Assembly (NCBI RefSeq): GCF_958295425.1 | Contig: NC_081136.1 | Coordinates: 22,884,890-22,948,889 of the forward strand | Direction of reading: 5' to 3' | Length of the DNA stretch: 64,000 nt | Origin: Solea solea | Taxonomy: Eukaryota > Chordata > Actinopteri > Pleuronectiformes > Soleidae | Part shown: piece after piece, positions 37,080 to 47,653 of the stretch | How the letters are laid out: the number at the start of each line of letters is the position of its first letter | How positions within the stretch are numbered: position 1 is the stretch's first letter | Translations under genes and position numbers: made by a program | The notes under the pieces: model-generated | Seen by the model: only the letters and a program-made list of their open reading frames with translations | What the model was told of the DNA's origin: nothing | The model's database searches: none

Positions 37080-38560
37080 TTATGGTTTGTTTCTATTTTT
37101 GCACACAGTGTGACGCATTCTGCTACACTAGTGGGAGGAAGTTGCCGTCTAAATACCTCACATTTGGGTTTGTTGCCGTCTGTGTTTCAATGTCAATGTC
37201 TGGAAGAAGAAGTTTGCTTTATAAATGGAACCGCATCAGGATTATGGGTCCACTTTTCCAGGAGACAACGCACCCTCAGCTTGACAGCTACTGTGTTGAT
37301 GAATATTAGAAGTTAATATAAAATGGAGAAACACTCACCATTAAAGATAAATGGGGATATATTTCAAATACATCTTTTTTTTGTGTAAAGTTTAACCTTT
37401 AAGATTTTAAAATTAGTGAATCTTTCCCACACGATATAGCGAGGTATCATGTGCAGGTTTGTTGAAGTCTGTGTTTTCTGTCATCACTCATCCAAATGAC
37501 GCATAATCTGGATTATTTTCCAATCTCCAACTGTCAGGGAAAACAGCACCACTTCACCAGGAAGCACAAAATGCACCTTTTCTTCCTGTCATACTTTATG
37601 AATAACTAAGATGGGGAACACACTTCCCTTGTATGTCCATGGGGCCTTTTAGCCAGTTAATCCAGCCCTGCTGCCACTGTGCAGCAAAATAAATAAATAA
37701 ATATCCAGTAACCATTACAGATAAACGGAGAAACATTTGAAATTCATCCTTTTCTGTAAAGTTTAACCTTTCAGATGTTAAATTATTTTGCACAGATCAC
37801 ACATCTGTCTTTCCATAAGATGTAGTGATGCCTCACTGTTTCACGTCACCAGTCATCCAAATGAAGCCTAATTTGGATTATTTCCAATCTCAAATTGTCA
37901 GGGAAAACAACACCACTCCACCTGGAAGCACAGCATGCTCAGTTTTTACTGTAAGTACTTCATGAATGTAAATTCATGTAAAATGGGAAAACACGGGGGG
38001 CCCCACTTCCCTTTTTTGCCCATGGGGCCTTTTAGGAGGTCAATCCAACACTTGGATTGGAAGGAGAAAAGAAAATCCATTAATAATTACAGAGAAACGA
38101 GGATATATTTTAAATTCATCCTTTGCTTGGAAAGTTGGACCTTTTTGATCTTACATTTTTTTTCACAGTGTGAATCATTTCCACACATGTAGGTTTGCTG
38201 CTGTCCAACCTAATCTGGATTATTTCCAATCTCCAATTGTCAGGAAAACAGCACCACTTCAGCAGGAAGCACCCTTTTCCCTGCAATACTTCATTAAAAT
38301 AACTATGATGGGGTACGTGGGGCCCCCCATGTACCCCATGCCAGTCCTTGTTAGCAGGGTAATCCAACACTGGAGGTTTGGAAGCAAAACATATCCACTC
38401 ACCACCTGGGGATTAAGTTTGAATTCAGCCTGTTTGGAAAGTATGTCAGAGTGAATGTTCAGTACCTCCCTCATCCAAATGAAGCCGAGCAGGGGTTATA
38501 CACTGAGCCTAATCTGGATTATTTTCCTATTTCCAGCTGTCTGTCAGGACGCACCAGTGG
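37080..38560. repeat. Tandem 300-365-bp repeat behind tmem121b
   Basis: The block TAATCTGGATTATTTTCCAAT recurs at 37504, 37869 (as TAATTTGG), 38211 and 38510, spacings 365, 342 and 299. In each unit it is preceded by TCATCCAAATGA (absent from the third) and followed by a GTCAGG..ACAGCACCACTTC block and a GGGGCC-rich CCCATG segment. A more diverged part-unit is seen at 37080-37320. The last unit stops just short of the tmem121b stop codon, so on the minus strand the array begins immediately after it and should form the first 1.2-1.5 kb of the 3'UTR if transcribed. Confidence 0.85.
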
Positions 38561-38565
38561 CGCTC

Positions 38566-39759
38566 CTAGGACTGGGTGACGGCCAGGGTGTTGACGTATC
38601 CGTGCGGACACATGTCGTTCTCAGACACGCAGTGGGAGAACTGGGCCGGGTTCCCGCCTCCGGTCAGCCGCCGCACCCCGCGCACGGCCGCGCACTGCTC
38701 CAGCAGCTCCAGCAGCGTGCACGCGAGGAAGAAGATGTTCTTGAACATGAACACGGACACCGGCATCTTGTAGACGTACACCTGGAAACACCTGACCACC
38801 AGCAGCGGCGCGTTGACCAGCAGGCCCGTGGAGAAGCGCGCCCACAGCCAGCGGCAGCGCAGCTCGGACACGGTCAGCTCGTAGAGCCAGATGACCGGCA
38901 CGGCCAGCGCCACGAAGTACACGGAGATGACGGTGTACTTCAGGTACAGCGTGGGGATCTCGTTCCTCAGCAGCATCTCCAGCAGCGTGAAGCTGTCCAG
39001 CAGGTCCAGGCAGGTGCTGGTGAAGCAGCTGTGGGAGTGGTGCCGCGTCGCGCCGTTCGCGTCCTCGATGATGGAGTTGATGAGGCAGAAGAGCAGCGGC
39101 GCGGAGAGCAGCACCACGATCTTGAAGCCGGTGGCGCCGCACGGGACCTTGAGCGCCACCAGGTCCAGAATGGAGGTCTCCAGGACGAGCACCACCTTCG
39201 GGGTGCAGGCAATGACGTAGATGAGCCAGGCCAGGTAGGCGTAGGTGAACTCGCCCAGGTTGCAGCCGAAGATGGAGCTCTTCTGGTGGAAGCCGCAGGC
39301 CCGCTCCCGCTTGCTCCGCGCGTTCTTCATGAAGAAAATCCCCCAGCCGGAGATCACCACCAGGTCCGTGGCGATCCACGAGCACCAGTACAGGTCCGTG
39401 AAGATGATGAGGTAGAAGTCCAGGACGCCGCCCTGGAAGACCAGCAGCAGGAAGGAGAGCGCCTTGTACATCAGGCTCCTCTTGGATCTGTGCGCCAACA
39501 GCGGCGCACTCTGCATAAACTCCCCCGATGTCATGATGCAGGAGGAGGAGACCAGAGGCTGGATGCTGCTGCTGCCGCCGCCGCCGCCGCTCTCCTCCGG
39601 GTTGTTGATGCTGTAGCCGCCGGTTGTCTGAGTGTCCCGCCTTCGGCTCAGCTGACCGGCTTCAGGGGACGATGAGGCGGGGGAGTCAGCGGGGCAGCAG
39701 CGGGTTTCGTACTGGAGATAGTTGGCCTTCGGATTGTCGCTGGCAGCTGCAGAGATCAT
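38566..39759 (-). CDS. tmem121b: Transmembrane protein 121B (CECR6)
   Basis: An intronless frame of 397 residues from the ATG at 39759-39757 to TAG at 38568-38566. An in-frame upstream ATG at 39828 would add 23 residues. I prefer 39759 because A is at -3 there, whereas the upstream ATG has C. Family signatures include DLYWCSWIATDLVV, FAYLAWLIY-type AYLAWLIYVIACTPKVVLVL, TCLDLLDSFTLLEMLL, and the C-terminal HCVSEN..HGYVNTLAV. About six to eight hydrophobic segments predict a multi-pass membrane protein. The N-terminal 80 residues are low complexity, with a Gly run from GCC repeats. Human CECR6 is longer because of Ala/Gly expansions. The biochemical role is not established. It is convergent with il17ra, as expected from human 22q11. 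The gene is strikingly GC-rich compared with its surroundings. Confidence 0.93.
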   Translation of the reverse strand: MISAAASDNPKANYLQYETRCCPADSPASSSPEAGQLSRRRDTQTTGGYSINNPEESGGGGGSSSIQPLVSSSCIMTSGEFMQSAPLLAHRSKRSLMYKALSFLLLVFQGGVLDFYLIIFTDLYWCSWIATDLVVISGWGIFFMKNARSKRERACGFHQKSSIFGCNLGEFTYAYLAWLIYVIACTPKVVLVLETSILDLVALKVPCGATGFKIVVLLSAPLLFCLINSIIEDANGATRHHSHSCFTSTCLDLLDSFTLLEMLLRNEIPTLYLKYTVISVYFVALAVPVIWLYELTVSELRCRWLWARFSTGLLVNAPLLVVRCFQVYVYKMPVSVFMFKNIFFLACTLLELLEQCAAVRGVRRLTGGGNPAQFSHCVSENDMCPHGYVNTLAVTQS

Positions 39760-39925
39760 TGTATTGGAGCGGTCGCCTCCCTTTTCTCCTCTTTCCTTCC
39801 TTCCAGAGGCTTTAAAAGGAGGAGACATGCGCAAAGACAGGCGCGGACTAGGTCTGATGGAACGGACTCAAGATGTTTTGTTTAAAGACCACACACCTTA
39901 TTCACCACTCAATCATTTAGTCAGT

Positions 39926-39985
39926 TATTATGATAATAATAATAACAATAATAATAATCATAACAGTAATAATATTAACAACAAC

Positions 39986-40016
<31 letters not shown>

Positions 40017-40020
40017 TATA
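39926..40020. repeat. (AAT)n-rich microsatellite upstream of tmem121b
   Basis: Imperfect AAT/AAC trinucleotide run about 170 bp upstream of the preferred tmem121b start. Confidence 0.9.
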
Positions 40021-40224
40021 ATTTCCTGAAGGTGCTGTAATTGGTTGGTAAAAAAAATTAACAAATGTGTATAATTAGATTAGATTCAAGTGTATTGTCA
40101 TTGAAAAGTGAAGAACGTGTGCAATCAAGGTTTGGTGTATATAAACAATAAAAACAAATATGTATGTAGAATATAAACACATCATGTGTACACAAGGTGG
40201 TATTTACAAAGATAGGGACATTAA

Positions 40225-40420
40225 TGAAATACATGAAAGATAGAGAATGAAAAATACAGAGATTAATGACAAAACAGAGATTGAAGAAGGATATAGATTA
40301 ATGAAAAATAAAGAGATTAATGAAAGATAAAGAGATTACTGAAGGATACAGAGATGAATAAAAGATTCAGAGATTAATGAAAAATAAAGAGAACAAAGAA
40401 GGATACAGAGATTAATAAAA
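40225..40420. repeat. Degenerate tandem repeat (AGAGATTAATGAAAGATA)
   Basis: About nine drifted units of roughly 20-22 bp built on AGAGATTAATGAAA(A/G)ATA, in the tmem121b 5' flank. Confidence 0.75.
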
Positions 40421-40490
40421 TTAATTAATTAGTTATAGTTAATTGATGTAGATAATTATTAATTAGGGAGGGGCTTGTGAGTATCTCTCT

Positions 40491-40740
40491 CTCTGCTTTA
40501 AAACTTGATGTTTTAAAGGTTGATTCCACCAAAATACCACTTTGTCTAAATACTTCAAGTTTTAAAGGTTCAATCCAAATTTTCAGATTTTATAATACAT
40601 GTGTTAGAAACAGATTTTTGGAAGGGGGGGGGAGACAGGGAGTGGGAGGGGCTTATGAGTAACTCTCTTTTAAAGGGTGATTCAACCAAAATACCACTTT
40701 GTCTAAATACTTCAAGTTTTTAAGGTTCAATAACACCCAA
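40491..40740. repeat. Duplicated segment flanking the satellite
   Basis: CACCAAAATACCACTTTGTC followed by TAAATACTTCAAGTTTT occurs at about 40527-40563 and 40686-40722. A related phrase, CATGTTTTAAATTTCAATCC, appears beyond the satellite at about 45982, in the same orientation. Confidence 0.7.
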
Positions 40741-40875
40741 ATGTTACTCCTTTACCAGCAAAAGTCCTGCACCCGACGACATCGGCAGCAAGAACAGCCG
40801 GCACGCTCGAAATTTTGCCCCAGAATTTTTTACTATTTTGTTTAATGTGAAGTTTGCACAGAGAACATTATCGGT

Positions 40876-40941
40876 GCTTGCTGGTGCAAGGCATTCTAGT
40901 GAGAACTCTAGGTCCTCACTAGAATGCCTTGCAGCAGCAGG
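40876..40941. other. Long hairpin, 18-bp perfect core
   Basis: GCAAGGCATTCTAGTGAG (40886-40903) is exactly complementary to 40915-40932, with an 11-nt loop. Pairing continues outward for about ten more bases with one mismatch and one G-T wobble, giving a 28-bp arm. It lies about 110 bp left of the satellite array. Confidence 0.85.
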
Positions 40942-41462
40942 CATCTCTTGTTATTAACCTGTGCGTTTATTATTCTTGACCAATATTATTCCTCTTCCAC
41001 CAAAAGTTTGCCGCGTAACTCCTCAGTAACTCTTTGGAGCATCACAGTGACTAAAATGTCATAGTTTAGTATGTCGCCGAAAATTTGCCAAAAATGTCAT
41101 ATTTAGTATGTCGTCCAAAATGACATTTCTGTCAAATTTTGGACGTCATTCTAAACTATGAAATTTTTGTGAATTTTTGGACGACATATTACACTATGAC
41201 ATTTTGTTGTCTTTTTTTGGACGACATACTATACTATTACTTTTTTGACCGATTTTGGACGACATACTATACTATGACTTTTTTTGTCAAAATTTGGACG
41301 ACATACTATAGTATGACTTTTTTGACCGATTTTGGACGACATACTATACTATGACTTTTTGTCTTTTTTTGGACGACATACTATACTATTACTTTTTTGA
41401 CCGATTGTGGACGACATACTATACTATAACTTTTTTGACCGAATTTTGACGACATACTATAC

Positions 41463-41586
41463 TAGGGCATTCGACTGTATTGCTGATTGTCCACGGTAGC
41501 GTAGTGGTTAGAAACAGTTAACTCTGTTGCAGTTGCAACCTTGTAATGGGTTTGGTTCCTGCTCTGGACGCAATTTTAGTTTATCT
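41463..41586 (+). repeat. tRNA-like insert 1 in the satellite
   Basis: About 125 bp between satellite units, starting TAGGGCATTCGACTGTAT. It contains GGTAGCGTAGTGGTTAGAAA, which fits a Pol III A box, the short palindrome GTTGCAGTTGCAAC, and GGTTCCTGCTCTGG, a weak B box. It could be a relic SINE head captured in the array and amplified with it. Confidence 0.75.
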
Positions 41587-42620
41587 TGGATGACATACTA
41601 TACTATGCCTTTTTGTCTCATTTTGGACGACATACTATACTATGCCTTTTTGTCTCATTTTGGACAACATACTATACTATGATTTTTTGTCAAAATTTGG
41701 AAGACATACTATACTATGCCTTTTTTGACCCATTTTGGACGACATACTATACTATGAGTTTTTTGTCAAAATTTGGACGACATACTATACTATGACTTTT
41801 CTGAGTGATTTTGGACGACATACTATTAGTATGACTTTTTTGACCGATCTTGGACGACATACTATACTATGACTTTTTTGACCGATATTGGACGACATAC
41901 TATACTATGAATTTTTTGTCAAAATTAGGACGACGTACTGTAATATGCCTTTTTTTACCAATTTTGGACGACATACTATACTATGATTTTTTTGACTTGT
42001 TTTGGATGACATACTAGACTATGACTTTTTGTCTTTTTTTGGACGACATACTATACTATGACTTTTTTGACCGATTTTGGACGACATACTATACTATGAC
42101 TTTTTTTGTCAAAATTTGGACGACATACTATACTATGACTTTTTTGACCGATTTTGGACGACATACTATACTATGACTTTTTTGACCGATTTTGGACGAC
42201 ATACTATACTATGACTTTTTTTGTAAAAATTTGGACGACATACTATAGTATGACTTTTTTGACCGATTTTGGACGACATACTATACTATGACTTTTTGTC
42301 TTTTTTTGGACGACATACTGTACTATGACTTTTTGTCAAAATTTGGACCACATACTATACTATGACTTTTTTGACCGATATTGGACGACATACTATACTA
42401 TGAATTTTTTGTCAAAATTAGGACAACATACTATACTATGCCTTTTTTGACCGATTTTGGACGACATACTATACTATGCCTTTTTTGACCCATTTTGGAC
42501 GACATACTATACTTTTTGTCTTTTTTTTGGACGACATACTATACTATTACTTTTTTGACCAATTGTGGACGACATACTATACTATAACTTTTTTGACCGA
42601 ATTTTGACGACATACTTTAC

Positions 42621-42745
42621 TAGGGCATTCGACTGTGTTGCTGATTGGCCACGGTAGCGTAGTGGTTAGAAACAGTTAACTGTGTTGCAGTTGCAACTTT
42701 GTAATGGCTTTGGTTCCTGCTCTGGACGCAATTTAAGTTTATCTT
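42621..42745 (+). repeat. tRNA-like insert 2 in the satellite
   Basis: Second copy, 1158 bp after the first, at the same phase of the satellite unit. It differs from copy 1 at only a handful of positions, and the A-box-like word is unchanged. Confidence 0.75.
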
Positions 42746-44540
42746 GGACGACATACTATACTATGCCTTTTTGTCTCATTTTGGACGACATACTATAATA
42801 TGACTTTTTGTCTCATTTTGGACGACATACTATATACTATGAGTTTTTGTCTCATTTTGGACGACATACTATATACTATGAGTTTTTGTCAAAATTTGGA
42901 CGACATACTATACTATGACTTTTCAAAGTGATTTACGACGACATACTATAGTATAACTTTTCTGAGTGATTTTGGACGACATACTATACTATGACTTTTT
43001 TGACCGATTTTGGATGACATACTATACTATGCCTTTTTTGACCCATTTTGGAACGACATACTATACTATGATTTTTTTGACCGATTTTGGATGACATACT
43101 ATACTATGACTTTATGTCTTTTTTTGGACGACATACTATACTATGCCTTTTTTGACCGATTTTGGACGACATACTGTACTATGACTTTTGTCAAAATTTG
43201 GACGACATACTATACTATGACTTTTTTGACCGATATTGGACGACATACTATACTATGAATTTTTTGTCAAAATTAGGACAACATACTATACTATGCCTTT
43301 TTTGACCGATTTTGGACGACATACTATACTATGCCTTTTTTGACCCATTTTGGACGACATACTATACTATGATTTTTTTGACCGATTTTGGATGACATAC
43401 TATACTACGACTTTTTGTCTTTTTTTGGACGACATACTATAGTATTACTTTTTTGACCAATTTTGGACGACATACTATACTATGACTTTTTTGACCGATT
43501 TTGGACGACATACTATACTATGACTTTTTTGAGCGATTTTGGACGACATACTATACTATGACTTTTTTTGTCAAAATTTGGACGACATACTATAGTATGA
43601 CTTTTTTGACTGATTTTGGAAGACATACTGTACTATGACTTTTTGTCTTCTTTTGGACGACATACTATACTATGCCTTTTTTGACCCATTTTGGAAGACA
43701 TACTATACTATGATTTTTTTGACCGATTTTGGATGACATACTATACTATGACTTTTTTGACCGATTTTGGATGACATACTATACTACGACTTTTTGTCTT
43801 TTTTTGGACGTCATACTATACTATGCCTTTTTTGACCGATTTTGGACGACATACTGTACTATGACTTTTTGTCTTCTTTTGGACGACATACTATACTATG
43901 CCTTTTTTGACCCATTTTGGACGACATACTATACTATGATTTTTTTGGCCGATTTTGGATGACATACTATACTATGACTTTTTTGACCGATTTTGGACGA
44001 CATACTGTACTATGACTTTTTGTCAAAATTTGGACCACATACTATACTATGACTTTTTGACCGATATTGGACGACATACTATACTATGAATTTTTTGTCA
44101 AAATTAGGACGACATACTATACTATGCCTTTTTTTACCGATTTTGGACGACATACTATACTATGACTTTTTTGTCTCATTTTGGACGTCACACTATACTA
44201 ATACTTTTCTGAGTGATTTTGGACGACATACTATACTATGACTTATTTGTCTCATTTTGGACGACATACTATAATATGACTTGTTTGAAAAAATTTGGAC
44301 GACATACTATACTATGCCTTTTTTGACCGATTTTGGACAACATACTATACTATGACTTTTCTGAGTGATTTTGGACAACATACTATACTATGACTTTTCT
44401 GAGTGATTTTGGACGACATACTATACTATGACTTTTCTGAGTGATTTTGGACAACATACTATACTATGATTTTTTTGACCGATATTGGACGACATACTAT
44501 ACTATGAATTTTTGGTCAAAATTTGGACGACATACTATAC

Positions 44541-44667
44541 TAGGGCATTCGACTATATCACTGACGGGCCAAGGTAGCGTAGTGGTTAGAAACAGTTAAC
44601 TCAACTGCAGTTGCAATGTTGTTATGGTTTCAGTTCCTGCTCTGGACGCCATTTCAGTTTATCTATT
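44541..44667 (+). repeat. tRNA-like insert 3 in the satellite
   Basis: Third copy, 1920 bp after the second and more diverged (GACTATATCACTGACGGGCC). GGTAGCGTAGTGGTTAGAAA is still exact, which suggests either recent common origin or constraint on that block. Confidence 0.75.
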
Positions 44668-45859
44668 GGATGACATTCTAAACTATGACATTTTTGTCAA
44701 ATTTTGGACGACATTCTAAACTATGACATGTTGGTGACTTTTTGGATAACATACTAAACTATGACATTTCTGTCAAATTTTGGACGACATACTAAACTAT
44801 GACATTTTTGTCAAATTTTGGAAGACATACTAAACTATGACATTTTGGCAAATTTTGGACAACATACTCAACTACGACATTTTGATGACTTTTTGGACGA
44901 CATTCTAAACTATGACATTTTTGTCAAATTTTGGACAACATACTAAACTATGACATTTTTGTCAAATTTTGAACGACTTACTAAACTATGAGATTTTTGT
45001 CAGATTTTGAACGACATACTAAACTATGACATTTTTGACCGATATTGGACGACATACGAGTTTATGAGTTTTTTTTGAGTTTTTGTCTCACTTTGGACGA
45101 CATACTATAATATGACTTGTTTGAAAAAATTTGGACGACATACTATACTATGCCTTTTTTGACCGATTTTGGACGACATACTATACTATGACTTTTTGTC
45201 AAAATTTTGACGAAATACTATACTATGACTTTTTTGACTGATTTTGGCCGACATACTATACTATGACTTTTTTGTCAAAACTTGGACGACATACTATACT
45301 ATGACTTTTTTGACCGATATTGGACAACATACTATACTGTGAATTTTTTGTCAAAATTTGGACGACATACTATACTATGCCTTTTTTGAATGATTTTGGC
45401 CGACATACTATACTATGACTTTTCTGAGTGATTTAGGACGACATACTATACTGTGACATTTTTGTAAAATTTCTGAACGACAAACTAAACTACAACATTT
45501 TTGTCAAATTTTGGACATACTAAACTATGACATTTCTGTCAAATTTTGGTCAGTTTAGTATGTCATCCAAAAAGTCACCAAAATATCATAGTTTATTATG
45601 TCGTTGAAAAAGACACCGAAATGTCATAGTTTAGTATGTCGTATAAAATTTGACAAAAATGTCATAGTCTAGTATGTCGTCCAAATTTTGACAAAAATTA
45701 CGTAGTTTAGTATGTCGTTCAAAAAGTCACCAAAATGTCATAGTTTTTTATGTCATTGAAAAAGTCACCAAAATGTCATAGTTTAGTCAGTCATCCAAAA
45801 TTTGACAAAATGTCATAGTTTGATAATAATTAACTTTAATTAATTTTAATTTAACAGTG

Positions 45860-47620
45860 CATTTGTATGTGAAATATACTGTTAAAAAAAAGGTGTAAAG
45901 TGACCATTGGCCCCCGAACATCTTCACATTATCAAATCTGGCCCTCATTAAAAAAAGTTTGGACACCCCCAGTCTAAAAGCTTCATGTTTTAAATTTCAA
46001 TCCACCCAAAAGCTTCAACAATCATCGAGAAGCAAATCATACAACCACATACAAAACCTGAGCTACTAACCTTAATTACGGTCATTGTTGTACGGTCATA
46101 ATTCATTCTACTGACACATTCAAAGAGAAGAGACTTCACACTGTAGAGATTGATAATAAACTTTAATTTCAAGTTAAGATGGATGGCTGTGGAACATAGA
46201 AAACACACATTTCAGTATAAACATCTGAATTCCAATGGAGTTCTACATGGGCTGAGTCAGTAGATAAGCATCTTAGCAGCAAAACCTAAAATGCATTACT
46301 CGGTGAAGACAGAGAGAACCAGTGAAGTCTCTCCGTGAATCAGAGTAACTTAAGGGAAAACACTTCCAATAAACATCCCCTTATTCCATATTGTCCATAT
46401 GACTGTTCGCAGTGTACAACTATTTATCCACAGGCAGAATAATGTCCCCCTTTACAGAGGAAAGTGGGGTTCCTGTTGCTTTTAGCCATTTTGACGAACG
46501 GTCACAAACAAATCACTGTTCAAGATCTTTGTAACACAAACACTTCGGTCACAGAGCGGCTCCTTAAACTTGTTTCTCTTTTGTTTATTGTAAAACAGCA
46601 ATTGGTATTGACTTGTAGATAGCATTTAGCTACATTTTGTTTAACTTCCTGTCCGTTAGCCCATTAGCATTCAAAACGTGAGGTAACACAGAGTGAAGGG
46701 AATGCTAACAGCAGCAACAGGCAGGAAGTTTGCCAAACAATGACATCACTGACAGCAGCTTAAACTTAACTCAGAATGAGATCAAAGTTTATGAGTGGCT
46801 AAGGGGGAAATACAGGTTATGTAGCAACAGAAAGGCTACTCATTATCGCTGTCTGATTTAATCTCAATAATATTAATCAAGATCTTTTTGACGCAAACGT
46901 TTCCGTACTTAAGCTGGTGAAAGTCAGATGTCAATTTCATACGAACTGTTCTTCCGGTAACTAGTTTAATGAGCCACTCCGTGACTAAGGAGTCCCAGTA
47001 CAACGCAGACAAAACTTACAAGTTTGTTTTTTTCACGGAAGTATAAAGGGGTAAAATACTTTTCAGTACAACATGAAAGTGATTAAGGTAAATTTATTAA
47101 ACATCAGAACAATATATTTGCTGTGAGCAACTTTAATAAAGACAAAAAAAAGAAGAGATTTTTCGGCCTTCAAAAACCGTATGTAAAACCTTACAACGTG
47201 CCCATTACTATTACAGTAAATGGTGCCGAGTAAGTTCGAGTGCATCCTCAGTTTGAGTCGTAGCGTTTTATGTACAAACCTGGGTAGATGATAAACAAGT
47301 CAAACCCACACCCACAAATGAACTTTACTTTATTAGCAGTATTTGAAGAAACGTACTTCTGTTAAACCTTATATCGAGTCCATTTAAGTCGTCTTATTGT
47401 TTTTCCTTTAACATGAACCGCACAAGAGAGACTGACAAAGATAGATGTCTAGAAAATGTTTAGCACGAGCGCACGGACATGTTTTTTTTTTATCCTTTTA
47501 TCTTTTATCAAGTTCATTTATTAATGGCCTGCTTATAGGCACTGCCACAATACGAAGGGTGGGGAGAAGCTACTGTCCATCACTCACACAAGACAGTCCA
47601 TTCTAGTGTCTACTATACAT
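45860..47620. other. Spacer / probable mkrn1 3'UTR
   Basis: No coding frame. AGTTTGGACACCCCC near 45955 resembles one end of a hAT element. The sequence from 47653 leftwards is the mkrn1 3'UTR, but several TTTATT words on the plus strand (AATAAA on the minus) make its end uncertain. Confidence 0.5.
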
Positions 47621-47650
47621 GGGGGAGGGGGGAGGGGGGAGGGGGCAGGG
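47621..47650. repeat. G-rich run (GGGGGA)n next to the mkrn1 stop
   Basis: Five G tracts of four or more within 30 bp, directly after the mkrn1 stop on the minus strand, where it reads C-rich. It could form a quadruplex on the plus strand. Confidence 0.85.
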
Positions 47651-47653
47651 CTG

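Larger units (their letters stand above)
41050..45840. repeat. Satellite-like array, ~38-bp unit, ends in reverse orientation
   Basis: Over 100 units of about 38 bp. The constant half is GGACGACATACTATACTATG. The linker varies among a few types: ACTTTTTTGACCGATTTT, CCTTTTTTGACCCATTTT, TTTTTGTCAAAATTT, TTTCTGAGTGATTT and TTTTTGTCTCATTTT. A second subfamily (ACATACTAAACTATGACATT) occupies the edges (41110-41200, 44680-45060, 45440-45540). The outermost units are inverted: 41050-41112 on the left and about 45550-45835 on the right read TAGTTTAGTATGTCGTCC. Many units contain or nearly contain the palindrome CATACTATAGTATG. The frames within it are not genes. Confidence 0.95.

Noticed and set aside
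38455..39675. 406-codon plus-strand open frame opposite tmem121b
   Set aside because: It is the antisense shadow of a GC-rich true gene; its translation is Arg/Ala/Gln-rich with no domain, while the minus-strand frame matches tmem121b throughout.
41139..43962. Several 70-80-codon frames with repeated DDILYY / FWTTYYTM words
   Set aside because: They are translations of the 38-bp satellite unit, with no start context or conservation.
41050..45840. Regularly spaced repeats resembling a CRISPR array
   Set aside because: The linkers are a few recurring types, not unique spacers, the genome is vertebrate, and there are no cas genes.
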